From NCBI GenBank assembly GCA_032191425.1, contig CM063454.1, positions 11,627,001 to 11,691,000 of the forward strand: a stretch of 64,000 bases of DNA, written 5' to 3'. The notes beneath the pieces are model-generated. The model ran no database searches. It saw only the letters and a program-made list of their open reading frames with translations, and was not told the origin of the DNA. Positions within the stretch are counted from its first letter, which is position 1; the number at the start of each line of letters is the position of its first letter. Below, one piece after another: positions 1 through 10,805 of the stretch. The position numbers and the translations under genes are program-made. This DNA is from Lymantria dispar. Taxonomy: Eukaryota; Arthropoda; Insecta; Lepidoptera; Erebidae.

Positions 1-190
1 AAGAAGGAGGTTTCTCAATTCGACCGTATATTTGTTTTTTTTTTATGTTTGTTGGCGGATAACTTCGTCGTTTATGAACCGATATTGATGATTCTTTTTT
101 ACTGGGAAAGAAGATAAAAGTGGTCCCATGATAAAAAAATCAGGGTTTGATGATGGCAGACCAGAGAAATCGAGGGAAACTTTCAAAAAT
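1..190 (-). repeat. Copy of the interspersed repeat shared with 47.4 and 51.7 kb
   Basis: The first ~110 bases are the reverse complement of the segment at about 47480-47590 and 51800-51920 (shared gaggaggtttctcaattcga and gataacttcgtcgtttatga). The copy is cut by the window edge. It belongs to a short dispersed family and has no coding capacity. Confidence 0.65.
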
Positions 191-1440
191 CGGAGGGGCG
201 ACTAGTGCATTTGTAAGATTATTCATTATGTATTTTATTAAAGTACTACAAATATTTTTTGCTTTTTAATTTACTATTTGAAGTTCGGTCGGAAGTCGAG
301 TTTTATTTTTTGTTATAAATTACTGTAATATATAAAGGAGAATGTCCCCCTTGTTCGAGAGTTAGTTTCAATATGAAAGTGGATGGGCCTTCATAACTTT
401 TTTATTATGTTGTAGGATTATTATTCTAGTTTTATATTAAGTAACTAGTTTTCATTTCCGTACTCAGGTTTAAGCGTAATCTTATTTTTATATACTGTTT
501 TGAGGTTAGAAAATACACCAAATGAAAATATAAGTATTATCTTTAGTCAATACGCTTACAAAAGTAATAATGTAGCTAATGCATTTATCCTGTGTGATAA
601 ATTATTATCACACCTATTAAACCACCACCTATTAAGGTGTGGCTTATCAACTGGGGTTTTATGAATGTGCTTTAGGTAGGTATGTGGTCATAGAAATTCA
701 TATTTTTGGGGGGAAGGGTTCGCCTTTGGCTACAACTCCAATATATTGCTAATTGAATACCAGGAATAGTAAAAACAACATTTTAAACTTAAGAACAGTT
801 TATAAAATATATTGTCTAAGAATTGAGCTTACGCATTTATATACATCATTAACAGGGCCTCACCTCAAGTACCACAATATTGTCATCTACCCTACTGTTC
901 TATTTCCAACAAGACAAATACAATAATAAGTAACTGATGGAACCGAGAGGGTTTGCTCTATTTAAATCCTTACTTACTTTACTTACAAGCAAATAAAAAT
1001 AATATGTTCAATTATTTACGTGTCGCGATTTGATTCTCGCCCTAGTTAAATATTTTTTTAACCTAATATTATGGGCAAATGCATTTCCGTTTCATCGCTT
1101 ATTTCTATATAGTAAATATAATTACTCTTATATGTTCACCATAATAGGTTTTAATTGCGCCTGTTTTAATTGGTAAAATCCTATGGGTAATCATCCTAAA
1201 TGACTTGGATTCAATCTGGGAAAAAAATGCCTAAATGCATCATTAGTACTGTCATTACTGTCTATACTTAGAAAAATATTACGTCGCTTTTCAACATTTA
1301 CCCTTTGTATAAAAATTGACAAATAATTAACTGTATTAAATTATAAAAAAGTATTTAAATGTAATGACACTACGTGTCTATAATAGCTAAATGGAATTTA
1401 TTTCATAGAAACTATGAAAAATAGACTAAAATAAAGCATT
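191..1440. other. AT-rich non-coding stretch, nothing recognised
   Basis: No ORF with coding character, no RNA gene and no clear member of the repeat families found elsewhere in the window. Confidence 0.5.
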
Positions 1441-1785
1441 TTCTTTTTTTTTGGAGGGGGTGTGTTGCGGTCGCCGAGCTTCTCGCACCACTCCGTCCGG
1501 GGCGACAGAGGGGCGTAAGCACGCACAACCACAACCCACCCACGATGCACGTCGCCTTCGTCGTTGGGCCGACCACCGGAGCAGGGTTACTTGTCATCAG
1601 TGGTCGGCCCGACGGAATACCCCCTATTTGGGGTACCCTCCCATCGACCGAAGTCCCCCCTCAGGGAGGACGTAGGTCTTTCCTCACGCGGTCGGCCTCT
1701 CGGCGGGTGACGGACTAATCCCTGGTCACGTCACCCGCGGCCTCGGCTAGGGCGGCATGAGGCGCAGGTATTCGCGTCTACGCCG
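1441..1785 (-). mobile_element. R1-like non-LTR retrotransposon, 3' end fragment
   Basis: Minus-strand 3' untranslated region and extreme ORF2 C terminus (..RLMPP stop region near 1757). The poly(A) end appears as the T-run at 1441-1452. It is GC-rich and almost identical in layout to the copies at 5.2 and 32 kb. At 1781-1785 (cgccg) it is abruptly replaced by the Transib terminus, so the Transib probably inserted into or recombined with this copy. Confidence 0.85.
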
Positions 1786-3931
1786 CACTGTGGGACCGAT
1801 CGGTATATTTCATCTCAAAAATCGATAACTTTGTTGTTTTCTGATGTTTCCCCATGAATTTTTTTTTATGTATTAATGAATATATAGGCAATAAAATAAA
1901 TTAAACATCATTATTTTAAAAGTTATATAATTTTCATAAAAAAATGACAAAGATAACGATATACGAAATTACATACAAAAAATTATACAGTTATAATAAA
2001 ATGACAATAAAAGTAACACTTTTACTTAAAATAAGTTTAAGACTTGACATGCTAAACAAACAAACATGCTAAAAAATGACACCATAAAAAAAATTGCGAT
2101 CCTATTCATAACCTTCTATTTCCAATAATTCTTTAGCTTCGTCAAACAATTCTTTGGATATTACAAAACTGGGTTTATTTAAACTAGATATATAAGGATC
2201 AGATGTATATAACAAAATATGCAGAACGTCCTCGTTTGTTGCTAATCTGGAACACTTCCTAGCGTGATGTAACCTATATTTTTTGTATTCCTGGCTTAGT
2301 GAGCATCTTCGGATAATTGTCCTATAGGCAGAACTGCATAATGCTCTATTATTTTAGCACCATGTATAAGTACTTTATGGACCGAAGATGGCATGTAATA
2401 CCAGTTATTTTTGCTTACGTATAATTGCGCGGTTATCAATGTATACTGACCAAATTTTTCTGCGTTTATAGGGAATCCCGATGACATGGTTTGAAGAATT
2501 ACATAAAATCTCTTAATTAATTCTCCATCAATTCCAGTTATACCTGCAGAGCATTCGTAATTTTGGAAAAATCGCCTTGCTGTATTTCCGTCATTGCTAT
2601 TACCGGGACCTTGACGTGGTTTATCAATGTGCAAACCAAGCACTTCTCGGAAACGTTTTTGGACATATTTTTTCTTGTCTTCTTTAAGTTGCTTGTTTTC
2701 TGGAGTTGTTGCTGACCACTTCTCAAAACCCAAATTATAAGAAATATGGAGGATCGTCTCCATAAATCTTATCCATGCATGTAGTGTCGACAATCCGTAT
2801 TTAAATGCATCTTCATTTTCAACTCTTGATGTAACTTTTAAAAGATCGTTCATTTGTCTGGGAGTTGCTCCACAAACAGTGCAGGTAGCACTGGATGATG
2901 TGTTCGTTAACACTTGAGCAACTTTCCCATCAATCATTGTCATAAACAGTTCATGTTTAACCTCGATGACTTTGTCGTCTATAGACACAAGAGTTGAAAT
3001 CAATTGATTAATTTTGGCTTCAATTTCACTGACAACCGCTGTAGTTTTTTCGGGTGTTTCTTTTGCAAATTCTAATGAAATTGGTCTGCAATATCTAACA
3101 GATGAGCAAGTAGGATTCTGCCATATAACTGTAGACGTTTCTTCGTCTACTAGTCGCAGTGGTACAAGGGACACTATAAACAAATTAGCATCCGATATTT
3201 GTTCGTTTTCTTCCGGTAGAATTTGTTTATACTCACTTTGCCCGGAAGATCCATCACACCCCCATTTAGTGAACAGCTTGAGACGATTGTAGTTTGTCGA
3301 ACCTGACTTTATCTTTATAATACGGCAGACTGTATGGTCTAAGAGATCTTGCAGATTAATTTTTGCGCTTATATTTGTCACCGTTATGCTAGATGCAGGC
3401 GGATAGCAAGCCTTTTTTGCTTCACTTAGTATTTGATACGAAGGTAAAACAGAACTTAAATTTTTATCAACGAGCCTTTTTCTTAGGTACCCACATTGGG
3501 CTTTCGTTAGATCCGTTTCAATACACATGCTCAATGCCTCTTCTTTTGTAAAAGAAAGTGCACTATCTGGACTGATTATGGTTTGTAGAATTGCTTTCTT
3601 CTCGTCTTTTTCCTTGTTTCTGATAATAGACACAATTGACGCTTCGTCATTTTCACCCATAGATCGTAAACCTTGCACATAAGCGTTACGGACATGTCCC
3701 ATTCCATACTCCTGGAGCAGTTCCAGTTTTTCGTTTTTTTGTGTTTTCCGAACACTCGTCGTATGGTTTTGTTGGTCTACCACGATCACATAAAATCCTA
3801 AAATCAAACATAGATCGTCTTGAAGTTCTATTAAAATGCTCTTTGCGGAATAGTTTTGTCTTTTTTTATCCTTTCATTCAACTCAACGTAAATCGTAAAT
3901 GCGAAATTGTAAACGACACGGCGCCATAGTG
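1786..3931 (-). mobile_element. Transib DNA transposon, decayed
   Basis: The minus-strand transposase remnant is bounded by imperfect inverted ends: CACTGTGGGACCGATCGG from 1786, and CACTATGGCGCCGTGTCG reading inward from 3931. The left flank cgccg (1781-1785) fits the CGNCG-type target site of Transib elements. No matching copy of that pentamer follows 3931, so one flank has been rearranged. Confidence 0.75.
2102..3890 (-). pseudogene. Transib transposase (RAG1-core-like DDE recombinase), broken
   Basis: The main open part (2296-3807, about 500 codons) carries hallmarks shared by Transib and the RAG1 core: WGCDGSSGQSEYKQ with the first catalytic Asp, the CTVCGAT zinc-binding motif, and YGLSTLHAWIRF. 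It stops after PIGQLSEDAH at a TAA (2296-2298). At that place the family has a Glu that aligns with the last catalytic residue of the DDE triad. Just beyond, a small deletion shifts the frame, and in the new frame the C terminus (YRLHHARKCSRLATNEDVL) continues to a TAG at 2102-2104. Another frameshift near 3720 separates the N-terminal GRPTKPYDECSENTKKRKT segment. At least three lesions make it non-autonomous. The 3807 start given by the open frame is TTG and not a real start. Confidence 0.85.
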
Positions 3932-4179
3932 TTTTGTGTTACCAAAACTAATTACCTTTAATTATTTCTTTTTTTATCGATTAATTGATAATCGATTTGA
4001 AAAGTAAATTAAAATATATTAAGTTATGGTATCATGTTGGGTATTGCTTGTAATATAAAAATAAACATTACTATTACGACTTATATAACTGCAACTAACA
4101 TGAAAAAAAAACATATTTTGAAGCTATTCTTTATATTATTTTTATTCAATAAACTTAGCTCAACGATCTCAACGGAGTA

Positions 4180-4862
4180 TTCCAACTAGTGCGTTTACGA
4201 ATGAACATGGGTACGACGAAAGTCATGTCAAATGTCCAGTCATTCTAGTATCAGTCCTAGTCAACAATGCGACTCGAAGTCATCAATCTAATGATCCTGT
4301 TTGTCCTAGGTAACGATAATTCGTTACCTAGGACAAACAGATAGATTCAATTTAAAAAAAAGGTTCACGACAAAACCAACTCGACTGAGCACCGTTCGAA
4401 AAACTTAAGAGGACTCTTATTCAACATATCTCAGTGACTGAAAGACTTATGATACGGAAACTTGGTCCCTAAATTTAGATCTCAAAACTGAGTTCAAAGT
4501 TGGGTAGAGCAAGCTATGCTTAGGATTTCTTTGCGAGATAGAATCCAAAATACGAAAATCTATAGATAGAACGGGTATAACCGACATAGCACGAAGAATT
4601 AGCACGCTAAAGTGGCATTGGCCAGGCCACATTGCTGCGACAAACCGACAACCGCTGGAAAAGAAAGGCTCTCTTGTGGCAACCACGTATCGGACAGTAG
4701 TATCAGAGTAGGATGAATTAGGTAGACCGACGACCTGGGGAAAATTGCTGGGCGTCGTTTGATGCAAGTGGCACAGGACCACACTTTGTAAAGAAACAAG
4801 GAAACATCCTACACGTGAACGGCGATAGGCTGAATGATGATGATGATTGAATAAACATGTTG
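4180..4862 (+). pseudogene. RTE-like retrotransposon fragment, highly diverged
   Basis: This is a diverged relative of the RTE-like element at 55.4 kb, with the same order of blocks (…ACATAGCACGAAGAATTAGC… then …GCTGGGCGTCGTTTGATGCA…). It ends ggcgataggctgaatgatga, a TGATGA-rich 3' tail. Numerous stops and frameshifts remove coding potential. A perfect inverted duplication lies inside at 4297-4340. Confidence 0.8.
4297..4340. repeat. Perfect palindrome, 20-bp arms
   Basis: Left arm 4297-4316 (ctgtttgtcctaggtaacga) and right arm 4321-4340 are perfect reverse complements around a 4-base loop (taat). The related element at 55.9 kb has only one arm (tacctaggacaaacag). The other arm therefore arose by local inverted duplication. 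Confidence 0.9.
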
Positions 4863-5161
4863 TATGTTTGGTAATTATTTCCGCCAATGTTATTTTCAAT
4901 AAAATACAACGAAATATCGGTTTGTAATCTGCAAAAACTAAAAGTAATAAGGTGAGATACAGCCATAATGAGATATGTTAGTTTTTTGACTAAAATAATT
5001 CATCTAATGATCTCTGATGGCTGTTCCACATTCATAATCGATAAGAATGTATCGATATATTGTAATAAATTATTTTAGCACGACCTGGCAACACACACGT
5101 GTCACGCCGATTTATACAATTCGCAAACCTAAGTTCATTTGTATGGCTTTTAATTATTATT
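4863..5161. other. AT-rich non-coding stretch
   Basis: Nothing recognised between the RTE-like fragment and the target-site duplication of the next R1-like insertion. Confidence 0.4.
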
Positions 5162-5174
5162 TTTAATGCTAGGG

Positions 5175-6076
5175 TTTTTTTTTGTGGGTGGGCTGCGGTC
5201 GGCGCGCCTCCGCACCACTCCATCCGGGGCGACAGAGGGGTTTAAACCCCTTAAGTGCTTAAGCACGCAATTCCCGCAACCCACCCGAAAACCACCTCGC
5301 CTTCGTCGTTGGGCCGACCACCGGAGCAGGTTTACTTGTCGTCAGTGGTCGGCCCGACGGAATACCCCCTACGTGGGGTACCCTCCCATTGACCGACGTC
5401 CCCCCCTCGGGGAGGACGTCGGTCTTTCCTCACGCGGTCGGCCTCTCGGCGGGTGACGGACTAATCCCTGGTCACATCACCCGCGGCCTCGGCTAGGGCG
5501 GCATGAGGCGCAGGTAGTTGCGCCTGCGCCGCCCCATTTGCCGGCGGCGGATCTCCTCAACGAGGCTGTGCTCCTCACGCAGACAATCCGCCGCCTCCTT
5601 CTGCGAGATCACTGTCTCGCAGAAGGCTGCGACCACGTCCCAATTCCCGACGCTGTCGATCATCGCCCTAGCGATGGCCGGCAGCGTCAGGTCGGCACCG
5701 ATGATTGCGATGAGTTCACGGCGCTGCGTGGCCCAAGCGGCGCAGGCCTCGAGTGTATGCTGCACCGTGTCCTCGTCGCAATCGCAGTGGTGGCAGGACG
5801 GTATACTCTCCCTCCTTACGACCTTGTGCAGGTATTTGGCGAAGCTCCCATGCCCCGTCAACACCTGCACTGTTCGGAGGGAGAGCACCCCGTGCCGCCT
5901 TTCCAACCACTCCATCAGCACCGGCCGGAAGGCCTCCACGATTCGCACCCCGAACCGAGGCCTCTCCAGTCGGACTACTCAACGGGCAATGACATCTCGC
6001 CGGGCGTCGACGCGCCAGGCGGTGAGCTCCGTCAAGGAAACAACACCGCCCTCCCCGCGCACCCCCGACACCCGCC
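5175..6076 (-). mobile_element. R1-like retrotransposon, 5'-truncated insertion with TSD
   Basis: Flanked by an imperfect 13-bp direct repeat (tttaatgctaggg at 5162-5174 and tttaatgctagag at 6077-6089), the signature of target-primed insertion. The T-run after 5174 is the poly(A) tail in reverse. It holds the ORF2 C terminus and the 3' untranslated region only. Confidence 0.9.
5493..5948 (-). pseudogene. R1-like ORF2 C-terminal domain with zinc knuckle
   Basis: About 150 codons are open to the natural stop. They include EAFRPVLMEWLERRHGVLSL, a CCHC-type knuckle (CHHCDCDEDTVQHTLEAC), and the family C terminus RRRNYLRLMPP. It is the most complete version of this domain in the window. The coding sequence continues past 5948 (the start there is GTG, not a start codon) and is cut at 6076 by 5' truncation. 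Confidence 0.85.
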
Positions 6077-6162
6077 TTTAATGCTAGAGTAAAAGTTACC
6101 TTAAAATTAATTCTAAGAAAGTATAAAAATAAGATGTTAATTTAGGATAGTATTTGGTTTAG

Positions 6163-6252
6163 GCGTGGTATAGTAGGTCAATTTACTTGTCATTGTGGAG
6201 GAGGATCGAGCCCAGCAGTGGGGTGTATATCAGATGAGATGATAATGATGAA
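6163..6252 (+). repeat. SINE-like repeat (TGATGA-tailed), 3' half
   Basis: Matches the 3' part of the dominant short repeat of this window (…gtggaggaggatcgagcccagcagtgggg… ending in gatgataatgatga). Confidence 0.75.
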
Positions 6253-6603
6253 ATTGAGAATATATTTCATAATGTATTTTGGTCACTTTAAGGATTTCAT
6301 TTGTCACGAAATAATTAACGGTATTATATATAGCAGGCAGGCTTTAGAGTTGAGCCTCTCTGTTGAAAACTGTATTACACTGTTGTAATGATATTTTTTC
6401 GTGTGGTAAGGAATTAAAAATATAATTCACCACTGCTTTTCTTATCCGTGGATATCGTAAACGATGACGGTGGGATTTAATATGCAAATAAAGTCCATGC
6501 AAGAGAAGATAAACTCGAAATGAAACCGTATATCAACCCGTCTCACCAGCATGGTGTAATAGGTTAATTTCCATCCTATTGTGGAGCAGGCTTGAGCCTA
6601 GTG

Positions 6604-7350
6604 TAGGGATGCAAATATGCCGACCACTGACGACAAGTCACCCTACTCCGGTGGTCGGCCCAACGACGAAGGCTACGTGTCACGGGTAGGTTACGGGTGT
6701 GCGTCCTTACGCCCCTCTGTCGCCCCGGACGGGACGTAGCGAGGAGTGCGCCGACTGTAACCTACCCCTAAAAAAAAAGGGGATGCAAATATTGAAAGCA
6801 AGAATATTGATGTATCGGTACATGTGTTTCAGAACAAACATCGATGTACAAAATACATCGCCCTAATGTTTTTTTAATGATCTATGGCTAGAGCCATAGA
6901 TCAAATAGTCCTCGCAAACGCAAGCTATATTTATTTTTATAATATATATAGCTATATTTATTTTTATTATAATAATATAATATCTGTAATACATTGAATT
7001 AGTCTTTAGAATAAGAAAGATGTGGAGTAGAGGACATAAAATTAAAAACATTTTTTTTTATATTTATACTTTTACAGTAAACACGTTAACTGCAGTAAGT
7101 TATTTAGTAACAGAGTTTATAAATAATAGTTTTGACGGACAAGTTATTGGTGACCATAATGTCAAGCAAGTTCTGCAAAAATTACCAAAAACAGCTAATA
7201 GATGGCAGGTAAAACATCGATGTAAAAACATCCTGAAACAACATCGATACATCGATACTTTGCAATAGTTAACAACGATGGCAAACATCGATGTTTTTTT
7301 TGCTGAAACATCGATGTTTCAGAAACATCTATGTATCGTTTGCATCCCTA
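6604..7350. mobile_element. hAT-like non-autonomous element (MITE)
   Basis: Starts tagggatgcaaa and ends with its reverse complement tttgcatcccta. It is flanked by an 8-bp target duplication (gcctagtg), the hallmark of the hAT superfamily. The interior is AT-rich and has several short palindromic ATCGATGTTT-type motifs. No transposase remains. It is itself interrupted by an R1-like fragment at 6619-6779. Confidence 0.82.
6619..6779 (+). mobile_element. R1-like 3' terminal fragment nested in the hAT-like MITE
   Basis: About 160 bp of the R1-like 3' untranslated region ending in A(9). A perfect 13-bp target duplication (gggatgcaaatat) lies at 6606-6618 and 6780-6792. Because the TSD lies inside the MITE terminus, this insertion is younger than the MITE. 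Confidence 0.9.
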
Positions 7351-7395
7351 GCCTAGTGGGACATACAAAAGCTGAGATGATGATAATCAATGATG

Positions 7396-8242
7396 TTTAT
7401 TTCTAAATTAAGATAATAAACATTTACTTCTAGTAGGTACTAAAAAAAATAAACAATAACTTTCAAATCAATAATTACTAGAATTTATTTGGTAATTAAA
7501 TAATCTTCTTTTCCATTAATATTGGACACGGGAGTCTCTGTTTATATACATCCCTTAGATGTTTTACGACTAGATAAAGAGAATAACTTAGAATAATAAC
7601 ATATAGAAGGTAAGTCCACGCACAAAAAGTGAGGCATTTCAATAGGAGCCTAATGGAGCCTACGCCGGAACAGTCCCGTAATGTACAAGTCATTGCACTG
7701 CTCGAACGTACGCAACTCTTAAAAAATAAATAGGTAATTATGACGGCTTGTGCATTCAAATGGTGCCATAACACATTTGAAAAACATAAAAAGGTTTTAA
7801 ACATTACTTTTAAAAGTATTTCGACGATTAATGTTAATAAAAACAAAATTTGATTTCATAATTTGTATAGTGGTTTCCGTGTGTACGTGAGTAATCGTCT
7901 GCCCGCCATTAGTATTTTTAGATTCAAATTTTTAAAGTTCGAAGTACTGACACTATCCTTCTATACGTTATTACGTTATTATTCTAAGGGGAATAACTTA
8001 TACTAGTGGTCGCCGTGTGGTCGAAATTCGGCCATATTTAATTTTAATTAATTTTCTGCTACACAATTTTCTTTAATTTTATTTATGTATCAAGCTGTAT
8101 TTCACTAATAACTAATATATAAGCACAAATCTCTATTAGACATTGTCATCATAATTATGATTGTTTGACATTAAGTTCGACCAGAGATTTTAACCATAAA
8201 CAAAAGTGTATAAACGTTGCTGCGCAATACATTCACACAAAC
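7396..8242. other. Non-coding stretch, nothing recognised
   Basis: AT-rich. A 116-codon minus-strand frame at 7496-7846 is hydrophobic by chance composition and has no recognisable domain, so it is not called. Confidence 0.4.
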
Positions 8243-8262
8243 GTGTGTGTGTGTGTGTGTGT
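8243..8262 (+). repeat. (GT)10 microsatellite
   Basis: Ten perfect GT units. Confidence 0.95.
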
Positions 8263-8621
8263 AGCGATAGCGGTGTAGTGTGCGTAATGTCTTTTTTAAT
8301 GAATTTAATACATTTCTAATCCATTATTATATAAAATTTCAGTTTTATGCACTTCTCCTCATTATATACATTATCTGTGCCAAATTTCGTACTTATCCAT
8401 CCACGTAATTTTCGTAAAAAGGGATACAAAATTTTTGGCTTCACGTATTTATATATAGATACTTATCACATCCTCACATGGAAAGAGATTATATGTTTAC
8501 TTCATCATCATATGCATCATCTTACTCGTAGACTAATGAAGTGTTTACGTACCAAAATTTTGACAGCCAAAATTTGACAAAATTTTGATAATCTTTTAAA
8601 TATTAGGTATTATCTTATTAT

Positions 8622-9415
8622 AAACTAGCAACCCACTTTCGTTTCGCTTCAGTTTCAGTCGCCTTACCCGCGTAGTCCCGTTCCCGTGAGCATACCAGGA
8701 TAAAATATAGCTTAAGTTACTCCTTATATAGACACCTGGTAGTAAAATATTATAAAAATCGTCCAGCCGTTTTGAAGATTACCCAAAATAAACAGACAGA
8801 CGGACAAAAAATGTTTAAACTGTACTTTAGGTATAGGTCTTGTGCAAAGCCGACCTGACGCTGCCGACCATCGCCAGGCCGATGCTCGACAGCGTCAGCA
8901 CGTCGAACTGGGACGCGGTCACAGCCTTCTGCGAGGCAGTAGTCTCGCGGAAGGAGGCGGCGGAGCGCGTGCGCGAGGAGCGTCTCCTCGACGACGCGAA
9001 CCGCCGCCGGCGATTGGGGCGGCGTAGGCGCGACTACCTGCGCCTGATGCCACCCTAGCCGAGGCCGCGGGTGACGTGACCGGGGAATTAGTCCGTCACC
9101 CGCCGAAAGGCCGTTCTCCCCGAGGAGGGGACGTCGGTCGATGGGAGGGTACCCCTCAAGGGGGTGTTTCGTCGGGCCAACCACTGACGTCAAGTCACCC
9201 TGCTCCGGTGGTCGTGCCAACGGCAAAGGCGACGTGTTATGGGTGTGCGTGCTTACGCCCCTCTGTCGCCCCGGACGGAGTGGTGCGAGGAGTGCGCCGA
9301 CCGGAACGACCTCAAAAACAAAAAAGGTTTCGTGCACATAACCGTGTAAGCAGGAAAAAACCCAGTATTTTGACATTACATACAGATACTTCAATTTTAT
9401 TTTTTTATATAAATT
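8622..9415 (+). repeat. 'CTAGCAACCC..' interspersed repeat, split by an R1-like fragment
   Basis: Begins ctagcaacccactttcgttt and resumes after 9325 with cgtgcacataaccgtgtaag. The uninterrupted order is seen in the related copies at 13.1 and 37.3 kb. The family carries short (CAGA)n tracts and no coding capacity. It resembles common lepidopteran SINE/LINE-tail repeats, but I cannot name it. Confidence 0.75.
8847..9325 (+). mobile_element. R1-like retrotransposon 3' fragment
   Basis: Encodes the last ~70 codons of ORF2 (…RKEAAERVREERLLDD… to RDYLRLMPP, stop near 9058), then the GC-rich 3' untranslated region and an A-rich tail. An imperfect 11-bp target duplication is ggtcttgtgca at 8836-8846 and ggtttcgtgca at 9326-9336. 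Confidence 0.85.
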
Positions 9416-9419
9416 TATA

Positions 9420-10160
9420 ATAAATTGCTGTTAAATAAGAAATATTTAAAAATAATATTATTTTTCATCGTTGCCGTTATTCGAAATTTCAAATAAATTT
9501 TGAGCTTTAAAGACCAACGACACACTTATTTTAATCAGAATGCGACTCTTATTGACACGTTCAAAGCCTGAGATTAACTGTTAAATATGAGGCGCGTGGC
9601 GACCGTCACCACCTGTGTTTTTTTTTACTTTAGTACCCTTTGATACCATTTTCGTACCGGAAGTGGTTATTTATATTGTGAATTTCCAGATGTTATTTGA
9701 ATTACACACTTTAAATTGATTTTACGCTTTATACACATTATTAAGGCTTTACTATGCCAATGTTCGTAACAGATTTCAAAAAAGAGGGTTTTAATCGAAG
9801 ACGGTCTTTTTTTGTCTGAAAAGGACATTCTTTTTTGCATTTCCTTAAAAATATTTGTTTAGTTCGATATGAATATAAATAAAATGTTATCATACGAAAA
9901 TTTTAAACTACATTTTATCAGTAGGTACTATAAAATGACAGTATAAGTAATTGAATTTCTTTTCCATATATTCCTTGGTTCTAACAAATATTTTTTCTTT
10001 TATAGTGGTGAACAGTACTACACTAATAGTGGTGCGCCTATTAATTATTAAATATAATTATTATTACATTGACTACACTATAATTAAAATAAGTATTTCA
10101 AGACACTAAAAATATAAGTAGTTTTTAACAATGTTTATTAATTAAATTCACACACGTCTA
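9420..10160. other. AT-rich non-coding stretch
   Basis: Nothing recognised. Confidence 0.4.
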
Positions 10161-10161
10161 A

Positions 10162-10246
10162 ACAGTGCGGCACAGTGGTCAAATTTCTCTCCCATAGTGG
10201 AGGAGACCCAAAGGCAACAGTGGAACGTACATGGGCTGAGATGAAC
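10162..10246 (+). repeat. SINE-like repeat, 3' part
   Basis: Matches …ctctcccatagtggaggaga… and …gggctgagatga of the SINE-like consensus. Confidence 0.65.
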
Positions 10247-10254
10247 TTATATCT

Positions 10255-10715
10255 TTAAACGAGCAATTCTTGTATATATAGGTGTCTATATATATTCAGG
10301 ATCTCGGCAACGGCTCCAACGATTTTGATGAAATTTGACATACTAGAGGTTTCGGGGCCAAAAAATCGATCTAGCTATGTTTTATTTATAGAAAATGTTG
10401 TTTTGTCGGTGTTTTTAGCTAATCAATACAATGACATAAAATGTCAATAGATGGATATATTAATAGATATGGATTCAAATTTCTCCGTCAATGTCAAGAG
10501 TGGCGATAGCTCAGTTGGGAAGTTGTCCAGTATTTTTGTTTTGGCATTCAAACAGCGTGGGATCGAATCTCGATGTTATTATTCTTCTCTTTTTGTAATT
10601 TTTTGATATTTTTTTCATTATTTAACATTTATTTTTTATTAATATATATCTAAATAAATTTAAAAAAATACAACAAAAATATACCGATATTTTCTTCAAC
10701 CAGATATTTTCTTTA
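10255..10715 (+). repeat. Interspersed repeat containing a tRNA-like module (copy 1)
   Basis: Contains gcgatagctcagttggga (A-box-like) and, about 50 bp on, gggatcgaatctcg (B-box-like) at 10501-10575. These resemble the internal RNA polymerase III promoter of tRNA-derived SINEs. Flanks are shared with the copy at 43.8-44.3 kb (gaggatctcgg.aacggc.cc block). It cannot fold as a complete tRNA, so it is not a tRNA gene. Confidence 0.65.
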
Positions 10716-10721
10716 TTAATC

Positions 10722-10805
10722 ACTAGCAACCCATCTCACTTCGCTTCGGTTTTTATAGGCTTACCCTCGCTTTTTATACCTGCAATATCTTCTAAAATAT
10801 TAGTT
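10722..10805 (+). repeat. 'CTAGCAACCC..' repeat, truncated
   Basis: Starts ctagcaacccatctcacttc and loses similarity after about 80 bp. Confidence 0.6.

Larger units (their letters stand above)
6400..7395 (+). repeat. SINE-like repeat split by a hAT-like MITE
   Basis: The 5' part is 6400-6603 and the 3' part resumes at 7351 and ends in gagatgatgataa. The interruption is flanked by the 8-bp duplication gcctagtg (6596-6603 and 7351-7358). Confidence 0.88.

Noticed and set aside
3014..3292. Plus-strand 92-codon frame
   Set aside because: It is the antisense of the Transib transposase coding region.
3741..3931. Perfect Transib insertion with matching target duplications
   Set aside because: Only the left cgccg fits; the right flank ttttg does not match, so a clean insertion could not be claimed.
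5518..6092. Two plus-strand frames of about 185 codons
   Set aside because: Both are antisense shadows of the GC-rich R1-like ORF2 remnant.
7496..7846. 116-codon hydrophobic minus-strand frame
   Set aside because: AT-rich DNA gives Leu/Ile/Phe-rich chance frames; no signal peptide logic, splice context or domain supports it.
10501..10575. Possible tRNA gene
   Set aside because: A- and B-box-like motifs are present, but no acceptor stem or anticodon arm can be drawn; the module belongs to a repeat.
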